From: Marinobacter fuscus
Lineage (GTDB): Bacteria; Pseudomonadota; Gammaproteobacteria; Pseudomonadales; Oleiphilaceae
Direction: 5' to 3'
NCBI RefSeq assembly: GCF_003007675.1
Contig: NZ_PXNP01000076.1
Location: 1 to 64,000 of the forward strand
Length of the DNA: 64,000 nt
A program made the translations under genes and the position numbers. The notes below the pieces were generated by a model. That model had not been told where the DNA came from. It ran no database searches and worked only from the letters and a program-made list of their open reading frames with translations. The first letter of the stretch is position 1; every line of letters begins with the position of its first letter. Positions 56,708 to 64,000 of this stretch are shown one piece after another.

Positions 56708-58057
56708 ATGCGCAATGCCGATCTTGTCGCCCGCGACCTGAAATCCGTATGGCACCCCTGTACCCAGATGAAAGATCACGAATCCCTGCCGCTTATTCCC
56801 ATCAAACGGGGCGAAGGCGTGTGGCTGGAAGACTTCGAGGGCAACCGCTACATTGATGCCGTGAGCTCCTGGTGGGTGAACCTGTTTGGCCATGCCAATC
56901 CGCGCATTAACGCCGCCATTCAGGAACAGATTAGCCAGTTAGAGCATGTCATTCTGGCGGGCTTTTGCCACGAGCCAGTGGTTAACCTGTCCGAGCGGCT
57001 GATTGAAGTTACGCCGGAAGGCCTGAACAAATGCTTCTACGCCGATAACGGCTCCTCGGCCATCGAGGCGGCCCTGAAGATGAGCTACCACTACTGGAAA
57101 AACCACGGCAAGCCGAACAAGAAAAACTTCGTTAACCTCAGCAACAGCTACCACGGCGAAACCCTGGGCGCGCTGGCGCTGGGTGACGTCGCCCTCTACA
57201 AAGACACCTACCAGCCCCTGCTGATGGAAGTGCTTACCGCCCCTTCACCAGACGCCTACAACAAAGAGGCTGGTGAAACCGACGAGGAATACGCGCTGCG
57301 CCAGTTCGAAGCCATGGACGCACTGCTGGCCGAGAAACACGATGAAATCTGTGCCGTGGTGGTGGAGCCGCTGATCCAGTGTGCCGGGGGTATGCGCATG
57401 CACCACCCGATCTATCACACCAAACTGCGCGAAGCCTGCACCCGCTATGGCGTACACCTGATTGCCGATGAGATTGCGGTGGGCTTTGGCCGCACGGGTA
57501 CTCTGTTTGCCTGCGAGCAGTCTGACATTACGCCAGATTTCATGTGCTTATCGAAAGGGCTGACGGCGGGCTATTTACCGTTGTCGGTGGTATTAACCAC
57601 CGACGATGTGTATAACGCCTTCTACGACGACTACGAAACCCTGCGGGCCTTCCTGCACAGCCACAGCTATACCGGTAATCCCATCGGCTGTGCCGTTGCC
57701 CTGGCAACGCTGGATATTTTCCGGGATGAAAACGTGGTGGAGAACAATCGGCAGCTGGCCCGCTGCATGGCCGATTCCGTGGCCCACCTGGCCGATCACC
57801 CAAACGTAGGTGATATCCGCCAGCATGGCATGACCATGGCCATCGAAATGGTGAAGAGCAAAGCCGGAAAAACCCCGTTCCCCTGGCAGGAACGCCGTGG
57901 TATCAAGGTATACAAGCATTCTCTGACCCGACAGGCTCTGCTACGCCCGCTTGGCAATGTGGTGTATTTTATGCCTCCGTATGTCATTACCGAAGAACAA
58001 ATCCGGCATCTTGCCCAGGTTGCTACCGAGGGCATAGAAGTTGCCGTCAAGGACTAG
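56708..58057 (+). CDS. bioA: Adenosylmethionine-8-amino-7-oxononanoate aminotransferase
   Basis: This 449-residue pyridoxal-phosphate enzyme converts KAPA to DAPA in biotin synthesis, using SAM as amino donor. The N-terminal HPCTQMKDHE and AVSSWWVNLFGH are BioA features; Lys283 in CLSKGLTAGYLPL binds the cofactor. It is separated from other bio genes here, as in many gammaproteobacteria. rsmE starts 10 bases after it. Confidence 0.95.
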   Translation: MRNADLVARDLKSVWHPCTQMKDHESLPLIPIKRGEGVWLEDFEGNRYIDAVSSWWVNLFGHANPRINAAIQEQISQLEHVILAGFCHEPVVNLSERLIEVTPEGLNKCFYADNGSSAIEAALKMSYHYWKNHGKPNKKNFVNLSNSYHGETLGALALGDVALYKDTYQPLLMEVLTAPSPDAYNKEAGETDEEYALRQFEAMDALLAEKHDEICAVVVEPLIQCAGGMRMHHPIYHTKLREACTRYGVHLIADEIAVGFGRTGTLFACEQSDITPDFMCLSKGLTAGYLPLSVVLTTDDVYNAFYDDYETLRAFLHSHSYTGNPIGCAVALATLDIFRDENVVENNRQLARCMADSVAHLADHPNVGDIRQHGMTMAIEMVKSKAGKTPFPWQERRGIKVYKHSLTRQALLRPLGNVVYFMPPYVITEEQIRHLAQVATEGIEVAVKD

Positions 58058-58067
58058 AGCTCCCAGT

Positions 58068-58802
58068 ATGAGAATTCCCCGTATCCATACCCATAGCCCG
58101 CTGGCGACAGGCCGCCAGTGCCAACTGGACGAAAATGCCGCCAATCATGTTGGCCGGGTGCTGAGAATGCAGGCGGGCCAGTCGCTGGTGCTGTTTAATG
58201 GTGACGGCCACGACTACAACGCCGTGATCACGGAGGCTGGAAAAAAGCAGGTGCTGGTAGAGGTTACCGAGGCCAGCGCTAACAACACGGAATCCCCGCT
58301 GAACATTGTCCTGGCACAGACCTTGTCCAAGGGCGATCGTATGGATTACGCGGTACAGAAAGCAGTGGAAATGGGGGTGACCCGCATTGTACCCCTGACC
58401 ACCGAACGCTGCGACGTAAAGCTCAAGGGCGACCGGGAAGACAAGCGCCTGCGCCACTGGCAGCAGGTCGCCATCAGTGCGGCAGAACAGTGTGGCCGGG
58501 CCCGGGTACCGGATATCCTGCCGATCATGACGCTTGAGGAATGGCTTGACCATGCCAGCGACTACGATCTCCGGCTGGTGTTACATCACCGCACTGAACA
58601 CTCTCTCAACACCCTCAACAAACCTGCCAGCGTTGCCCTTATGATCGGCCCGGAAGGCGGTTTGACGGCCGACGAAATCACTCAGGCCGAAGCCCGGGGC
58701 TTTCTGCCGGTTGCCCTCGGCCCTCGGGTACTTCGCACTGAAACGGCACCGGTGGCCGCCATTGCCCTGTGTCAGTGGCTGTGGGGCGACATCGGCGAAT
58801 GA
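58068..58802 (+). CDS. rsmE: 16S rRNA (uracil1498-N3)-methyltransferase RsmE
   Basis: A 244-residue SPOUT-class methyltransferase that modifies U1498 of 16S rRNA. The PUA-like N-terminus (NHVGRVLRMQAGQSLVLFNG) is followed by the knotted domain with AVEMGVTRIVPLTTERC, LMIGPEGGLTADE and LGPRVLRTETAP. ATG at 58068 gives the usual start MRIPRIH. Confidence 0.95.
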   Translation: MRIPRIHTHSPLATGRQCQLDENAANHVGRVLRMQAGQSLVLFNGDGHDYNAVITEAGKKQVLVEVTEASANNTESPLNIVLAQTLSKGDRMDYAVQKAVEMGVTRIVPLTTERCDVKLKGDREDKRLRHWQQVAISAAEQCGRARVPDILPIMTLEEWLDHASDYDLRLVLHHRTEHSLNTLNKPASVALMIGPEGGLTADEITQAEARGFLPVALGPRVLRTETAPVAAIALCQWLWGDIGE

Positions 58803-58910
58803 CGCCTGGGTGGCCCGGGTGCGGGTCACGCTTTGGCGTTGTGGTCATTGACTGTTTTCCCTGGGCTTCCCATTCTTCAAGGCCCAAAAATATTAAAAAA
58901 GTGCCAAGCC

Positions 58911-60140
58911 ATGAAAGACCTGTTGACCAATCCTGCATTTTGGCAATACCTCAGCATACCGGTGATCGCGGCACTGATTGGCTGGAGCACCAACTGGCTC
59001 GCCATCAAAATGACCTTTTATCCCTTGGAGTTCATCGGCAAACCACCGCTGTTGGGCTGGCAGGGCATTATTCCGTCCAAGGCCCGGAAAATGGCAGCCA
59101 TCAGCGTGGATGCTACCATTGCCAAGATTGGCACCGTGCAGGAAATCTTCGAACAGATAGATCCGAAAGTTCTGGCCGCCCACATTATCTACACGGTAAA
59201 CCCGCGGGTGGAGGAATATGTCGACGAACTCATGCTAAAGGAATACCCCACATTCTGGGAAAACTTACCGGCGTCTGCCCGGCGCATGGTGTACGAGCGG
59301 GTTCGCAGATCAACACCGCAACGGGTGGATAACCTGGTAGACGACATCGCCGAGAACATCGAAGAACTGCTCGATATCAAAGGCATGGTCATTGAGCAAC
59401 TGAGCCGTGATAAAAAGCTGTTAAACCGGATATTTCTCGAATGCGGCCACGTTGAGTTCCGTTTTATCATCAACTCCGGTTTCTACTTCGGGTTTCTCTT
59501 CGGGCTGATACAGACATTGGTCTGGTACCTGTACCCCGCCATATGGGTGCTGCCGCTGTTCGGGCTTCTGGTGGGCTGGGCCACTAACTGGATTGCGCTG
59601 AATGTGATTTTTCGCCCGCTGCGCGAACGTAAAGTCGGCCCGCTGCGCATTCAGGGACTGTTTCTCAAACGCCAGCCTGAGGTGGCAGAATCTTTCTGCC
59701 ATATCGTCACCCACGAAATCCTCACTGTTGGCAACATCATCAATGCGATCATGGAAGGCCCCCAGGGGGATCGCGCACGTAGCATGGTGAAAATGCACAT
59801 TAAACCCCTGGTGGATGAAACTGCAGGTATGGGCAAGGCAATCACCCAGGTCGCTTTCGGGCCAACCGGGTTCGCCGCACTTCGCCAGCAAGTAGGCGAA
59901 AAGGCCCTGGAGCTGTCTCGTACTTCATTCAATAACCCGGTGTTTGAAAAAGACCGGGCACGCTCTGTAGAGGCGATTATGGTAGAGCGTATGTCCACTC
60001 TGTCTTCCGAGGAGTTTCAGGATCTGCTTCGTCCCTGCTTTCAGGAAGACGAAATCAAGCTGATTCTGGTAGGCGCGTTTCTCGGCCTGGCGGCGGGTAT
60101 TTTTCAGCTGGTGTTTGTATTCGGTGAGGCGTTTTATTGA
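58911..60140 (+). CDS. DUF445 family membrane protein
   Basis: A 409-residue protein with a membrane helix at each end region (about 12-32 and 385-405) and a central pair (about 190-225). GWSTNWLAIKMTFYPLEF and GWATNWIALNVIFRPL are the two internal DUF445 repeats. ATG at 58911 is preferred to 58833. Function unknown; a role in the cell envelope is likely from topology. Confidence 0.87.
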   Translation: MKDLLTNPAFWQYLSIPVIAALIGWSTNWLAIKMTFYPLEFIGKPPLLGWQGIIPSKARKMAAISVDATIAKIGTVQEIFEQIDPKVLAAHIIYTVNPRVEEYVDELMLKEYPTFWENLPASARRMVYERVRRSTPQRVDNLVDDIAENIEELLDIKGMVIEQLSRDKKLLNRIFLECGHVEFRFIINSGFYFGFLFGLIQTLVWYLYPAIWVLPLFGLLVGWATNWIALNVIFRPLRERKVGPLRIQGLFLKRQPEVAESFCHIVTHEILTVGNIINAIMEGPQGDRARSMVKMHIKPLVDETAGMGKAITQVAFGPTGFAALRQQVGEKALELSRTSFNNPVFEKDRARSVEAIMVERMSTLSSEEFQDLLRPCFQEDEIKLILVGAFLGLAAGIFQLVFVFGEAFY

Positions 60141-60228
60141 AAAACAGGGGCTGGGAATGGCCTCTTTACACAACTATACTGGCTCTGGTACACGTAACCG
60201 ATAAATACATACCATTCGGAGGCAATGG

Positions 60229-61272
60229 ATGCCTGGTTTTTTCTCGTGGATATCAGGCCTGTTCAGCCGCAACGCACCGACGCCTCAACCCGCCTCGGAA
60301 ACCCGCCTGTTTAACCCCAGCCATTCCTCGCCCGATGGGGAACAAAGCCAGCAAGCGGAACTTGTTGCCCAGCTTGAAGACCATCTGTTCTGCTGGCTGC
60401 TCGATGTTCAGCCCGCAAGCCTCAGAAAGAACCCGGAAAAAGCCGAACAGCACCTTGCCGAGCTGGAACGCCGCCTGGTGGAAAACACCATGGAAGAACT
60501 GCCCAGAAGGCCTGGAAGCCTGCCCCAGCTGATGCGCGCGCTCGCTAACGAAAGCACTGAACGCAAAGAACTCAGCCGGATTATTCTCAGCGACCCCTCT
60601 CTGACAGACCAGTTGCTGAAGGTCGCCAACAGCCCCTACTTTCGCCTGGGTGATCACCTCATTGAGTCGGTAGACCAGGCGGTCTTTGTCCTGGGCGTGG
60701 ATGGTATCCGCAAAGTCGTTGCTGCCGCCCTGATGCGGCCAATGATGGCCGCCCGCAACAGCCGCGAAGCCCTGTTCGCACAACGTTCGTGGCGCTGGGG
60801 CCTCACCTGCGCCTGGGCCTCGGAACTGGTCGCCCAGATCCATCGGCAAGACAGCAGTGGTCACTTTATCGTAGGGCTGCTGCCCGCTCTTGCCTACATG
60901 ACCATTCGCCGGGAGATGGACCGGATCTGTCGGGCCGACAACCGGGGGCATGAACCGGAGCCCGCGCTCTTGCGCATTGCCTTGGCACGCTACCAGTGGG
61001 CCACCTGCCAGTTGCTGGCCAATGTCTGGGGGCTGCCTCCGAAATACCACGCCTGGCTCATGGCTGCCGAGCGACCTACACCACGAAAGAGCCATCGGGC
61101 ACTGACCAAAGGCCTGCTGATCGGCACCCGGGAAATGCTGCGGCACGCCCGACAGCGGAATCTGGCTACTGAAGATCTTGCCCGCATTGTTTATCTGGAG
61201 CCAGAGCAGCTTGAACGTGTTCGCGGCACTTTGAACCGTGCTCTGGAGGATGGCGGCCCGGCCAAAGCGTAA
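60229..61272 (+). CDS. HDOD-domain signalling protein
   Basis: A 347-residue soluble protein. A variable N-terminal 90 residues precede an HDOD domain (about 95-300): LPRRPGSLPQLMRAL, LSDPSLTDQLLKVANSPYF and VDQAVFVLGVDGIRKVV. HDOD proteins lack the intact HD catalytic pair and act in signalling, often with c-di-GMP or motility pathways. It is followed closely by the convergent BrkB gene. Confidence 0.88.
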   Translation: MPGFFSWISGLFSRNAPTPQPASETRLFNPSHSSPDGEQSQQAELVAQLEDHLFCWLLDVQPASLRKNPEKAEQHLAELERRLVENTMEELPRRPGSLPQLMRALANESTERKELSRIILSDPSLTDQLLKVANSPYFRLGDHLIESVDQAVFVLGVDGIRKVVAAALMRPMMAARNSREALFAQRSWRWGLTCAWASELVAQIHRQDSSGHFIVGLLPALAYMTIRREMDRICRADNRGHEPEPALLRIALARYQWATCQLLANVWGLPPKYHAWLMAAERPTPRKSHRALTKGLLIGTREMLRHARQRNLATEDLARIVYLEPEQLERVRGTLNRALEDGGPAKA

Positions 61273-61281
61273 CGCCAGTGT

Positions 61282-62613
61282 TCAGTTTTTGGGTTCCGGG
61301 CCAAGCGGCGGAGCCTGCTGTAACAGGTCTGAAAACCGGATATCGTCGCCACCGGGCACCAGATTCACCAGCTCATCCGGCAGGGAGTGAGCTGGTATAC
61401 GATCAACCACCCGATCATCATCCCGGCGCACAGCCCTGAGCACACTGCCCACAGTGATCAGATTCAGCGCACGGCCGGGCACCAGGCGATCACCACTTCC
61501 ACCCGCCAGGTGCAGCAGCCCGGCACGAATCAGCTTGTCACTGATTCGTCGAGTTACCTCTCCGGGCACCCGCAACTGCTGTTCCAGAGACTCTTGTTGG
61601 GGGGCCGGTTCGCCTCGGCTGAACGGGCTGGCCACCATCCACATCAAGGCAAGCCCCACCCGCTCCTGCAACTCCGGCGCCAGTTCCACGCTCTGGCGCT
61701 TGGCGACGGCCCCTGGATTCTGCAGATAGAAAGCCAGGCTGGCCCCCAGCAGCAGAATCATCCAGTTAAGGTACGTCCAGATCAGCAGGATGATGCCCAC
61801 CGCAAACCCCGAGTAAATGGCCGCATACTTGGCAGAGCCTGCTACAAAGGAGGCGAACAGCATTCCACCTGCCTGCCAGGACACACCGGCCACCAACCCG
61901 GCAATAAAAGCATAGCGCAGCTTCACCCGGGTATTCGGGATGAAAATGTAGACAAAGGTAAAGGCGCCCACCACCAGAAAGAACGGAGTAAACCGGCTGG
62001 CCAGCACAATCAGTGAACCAAAGGGCTCAACCGCCATCAGTTTCTGGGCAAAGTCGGAGGCAAAGATAGTGGCCGTCGCGCCGATGGCAGACACCATCAG
62101 CAGCGGCCCCACCATAATCACACTCAGATAGTTACTGAAACGCTGGGCCATGGAACGCATTTCCGGCACCCGCCAGATCATGTTGAACGAGCGCTCGATT
62201 TTCTGGACCAGGGAAATCACGGTATACACCAGCAGCGCCAGGCCCAGCGAACCCAGAACACCCACTTTTATGTTGTCCACAAAGCCCAGAATACGCTCAG
62301 CCACCTCCACACCCTGAGGGCCCATGGGCTGGAAGAACTGGTACAGGAAGGGTTCCATGCGCTGATGCACACCCAGCGCCTTGAGCACGGAAAAGCTCAG
62401 CGCCAGCAGCGGCACAATACTCAGCAGCGTGGTGTACACCAGGCTCATGGCGTGAAGCGTCAGGTTGCCGCTGATAATATCCCGCACCAGCGCGTAGGCG
62501 GTCCGTCCGGTTTTGTACAGCCAGGTCCATGGCCAGTGTTGCGGTGGATTGGGGTTGGCGAGAATCCAGGTTTCCGCATTCTGAAGCCGTTCTTTGAATT
62601 GGAATGAAGCCAC
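61282..62613 (-). CDS. YihY/BrkB family inner-membrane protein
   Basis: A 443-residue protein: about six helices in the first 290 residues (HAMSLVYTTLLSIVPLLALSFSVLKALG, YAFIAGLVAGVSWQAGGMLFASFV) form the BrkB/UPF0761 domain. A C-terminal cytoplasmic extension (about 300-443) with winged-helix-like character follows, as in the longer members once misnamed RNase BN. Function unknown. Confidence 0.88.
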   Translation of the reverse strand: MASFQFKERLQNAETWILANPNPPQHWPWTWLYKTGRTAYALVRDIISGNLTLHAMSLVYTTLLSIVPLLALSFSVLKALGVHQRMEPFLYQFFQPMGPQGVEVAERILGFVDNIKVGVLGSLGLALLVYTVISLVQKIERSFNMIWRVPEMRSMAQRFSNYLSVIMVGPLLMVSAIGATATIFASDFAQKLMAVEPFGSLIVLASRFTPFFLVVGAFTFVYIFIPNTRVKLRYAFIAGLVAGVSWQAGGMLFASFVAGSAKYAAIYSGFAVGIILLIWTYLNWMILLLGASLAFYLQNPGAVAKRQSVELAPELQERVGLALMWMVASPFSRGEPAPQQESLEQQLRVPGEVTRRISDKLIRAGLLHLAGGSGDRLVPGRALNLITVGSVLRAVRRDDDRVVDRIPAHSLPDELVNLVPGGDDIRFSDLLQQAPPLGPEPKN

Positions 62614-62712
62614 ACAACGTCCTGTTTGCCAGTGTTTTGTACAGATTATCAGTCAGATACCAAATCACAACAAAGTATGGCGCATTGTGTGGCTTTTACT
62701 AGCGGTTTCGGC

Positions 62713-64000
62713 TCAGTATCGGAATTGGCTGATATTCCCGCTCAAGACCTCGCTCAGGGTCGCCAGGGAATCGGTCATGCTTCCCGTATTGCGGGCATTG
62801 TCGGAAATATCCTCAATTTGGCTTTTGAGATTGATCAGGTTTTCATCGATCTTACTGACGGCATCGCTCTGCTCCGATGCAGCCTGGGCCACCTGCTGGT
62901 TAAGCAGGCGCATCTCTTCCGCCTTTTCGTCGATCAGCCCAAGGCTCTCGCTGCACTGCTGAATGCGCTGGACCGTTGCACGGCTCTCCTCCTGCCCGGC
63001 CTTTACCGCCTCCACGGCGTCACGAGCCTGGGCCTGAAGTGACGACACCAGGTCGTCAATCTGGCCGGTGGAATTGGCGGTCTGACTCGCCAGGCCCCGC
63101 ACTTCGTCAGCCACAATGGCAAATCCCCGCCCCATTTCGCCGGCCCGGGCCGCTTCGATCGCAGCATTCAGCGCCAGCAGGTTGGTTTTCTCGGAGATTC
63201 CCCGGATCACATCCACGACCTGGCCGATAGACTGGCTCTGGCGGGCCAGCCCGGCAATGGTTTCGGCCACGGCTTCCACTCGCGTGTCCAGCCGTGCCAT
63301 GGCAGCAACCGCTTCGCTCGCCGACTGGCCGCCACTGTGGGTCAGTCCACCCACCTCATCGGCAAGGCGAGCCGCATGATTGGCACTGGTACGAACTTCC
63401 TCTGCCGTGGCGGTGACTTCGTTGGCTGCCGTGGCCACCAGGCTGGTTTCCTCATGCTGACGCCCCACCTGGTCGGCTAGGCTCTGGCTGCTCTCCCGGC
63501 CACGGGCCGCCATATTTCCCAGTTCGCTGGTAGACGTGGCCACTTGACCAATCAAGCCACCGAATCGAGCCAGCATCTGGTCAAACGCGCGCGTAATCAC
63601 GCTCAGTTCATCGTTTTTGCGGTATTCCAGGCTGCCACGCAGGTCATTGTCGGCCTGTATTTCCTCAATGCGTTGTCCCAGCCTGCGAACCGGTTTTAGC
63701 AGGGAGCGCAGGAACAGCGTGCCCAGCAACAGGGCCGAGATGACAAGCACGCCAGCCATTGCCAGGCTGACGGTTCCGGCCTGATCGATTTCACGTCGGA
63801 TAGCGCCACCGCTCAGGGCGACCTGGTCACTGGCCTGCCTCACAGTCTCCACCGCGTCCAGCACACCCTCGGTGAGCACCGTCTCGCGTTGCTGGTACCC
63901 GCTTCGGATATCGTTAAGACGAGCGGTGAGACTGACCGCTTGCTCTCGCGCGGCCTCCGCCATCGAGCGCCCCATCAGCATCATGGATTTCTCAAAGAAC
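62713..64000 (-). CDS. Methyl-accepting chemotaxis protein, cut by the window end
   Basis: The frame stays open to base 64000, so the N-terminus (first membrane segment and part of the sensor) lies outside. Visible parts, from the edge, are the end of a helical sensor domain, a membrane helix ([19 protein letters not shown]), HAMP ([16 protein letters not shown]) and a complete signalling domain with the tip [21 protein letters not shown]. The ATG at 63984 is internal. In contrast to the chemoreceptor remnant at 32966-34215, the signalling domain here is intact. Confidence 0.93.
   Translation of the reverse strand, partial: FFEKSMMLMGRSMAEAAREQAVSLTARLNDIRSGYQQRETVLTEGVLDAVETVRQASDQVALSGGAIRREIDQAGTVSLAMAGVLVISALLLGTLFLRSLLKPVRRLGQRIEEIQADNDLRGSLEYRKNDELSVITRAFDQMLARFGGLIGQVATSTSELGNMAARGRESSQSLADQVGRQHEETSLVATAANEVTATAEEVRTSANHAARLADEVGGLTHSGGQSASEAVAAMARLDTRVEAVAETIAGLARQSQSIGQVVDVIRGISEKTNLLALNAAIEAARAGEMGRGFAIVADEVRGLASQTANSTGQIDDLVSSLQAQARDAVEAVKAGQEESRATVQRIQQCSESLGLIDEKAEEMRLLNQQVAQAASEQSDAVSKIDENLINLKSQIEDISDNARNTGSMTDSLATLSEVLSGNISQFRY

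Overview
The window looks like chromosomal DNA of a marine gammaproteobacterium, most likely Marinobacter or a close relative. This is inferred from protein character and gene order (urt/ure cluster, tkt-epd-pgk-fba, metK-ahcY-metF, the DUF3348-DUF802-OmpA-DUF2894 operon, DUF5666/DUF6502 genes); no database search was run. Most genes are GC-rich and tightly packed. The exception is about 0.6-5.5 kb, which is visibly AT-rich and looks acquired.

Layout. 0-0.8 kb: a ParD-type antitoxin with an intact operator and a wrecked toxin gene. 0.8-4.4 kb: an AT-rich island with a Dam-like adenine methyltransferase facing a two-gene operon (a DGQHR-domain protein and an unknown protein). 4.4-5.5 kb: gene-poor DNA holding a decayed second copy of urtE. 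5.6-17.2 kb (minus strand): a complete urea uptake and urease cluster, urtABCDE-ureDABCEFG plus a HupE/UreJ permease. 17.5-17.8 kb: a probable CsrB/RsmZ-type CsrA-sequestering sRNA with a GacA/UvrY-like box. 17.9-30 kb: mixed housekeeping and envelope genes (HhH protein, EamA exporter, glyoxalase I, flippase-like protein plus an unusual pseudo-phosphoesterase/GT4 fusion, DUF523/DUF1722, DUF481, TrhO, DsbA-like, AcpH). 28.8-32.7 kb: two DUF5666 lipoproteins around a DUF6502 putative regulator, with a shared operator-like dyad. 33-34.2 kb: a chemoreceptor pseudogene. 34.2-39 kb: cbpAM, a LysR regulator divergent from glutathione-dependent formaldehyde oxidation (adhC-fghA), and rof. 39.1-43.1 kb: a MotAB/ZorAB-like stator operon of unknown role. 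43.1-48.7 kb (minus): tkt-epd-pgk-fba. 48.9-54 kb: the SAM/SAH cycle (SahR-like regulator, metK, ahcY, metF). 54.2-56.5 kb: a polar amino-acid ABC transporter. 56.7-64 kb: bioA, rsmE, DUF445, HDOD and YihY/BrkB genes, then a chemoreceptor cut by the window edge.

How the genes work together. The Urt transporter imports urea, which the nickel urease hydrolyses to ammonia; UreDEFG insert the nickel and the HupE/UreJ protein probably imports it. SahR-MetK-AhcY-MetF form a methyl-cycle module with matching dyads before sahR and metK. Four copies of a 96-108 bp palindromic repeat lie between co-oriented genes of three operons (ureD/ureA, pgk/fba, metK/ahcY twice). Their outer arms differ between copies but stay complementary, which points to a conserved folded element.
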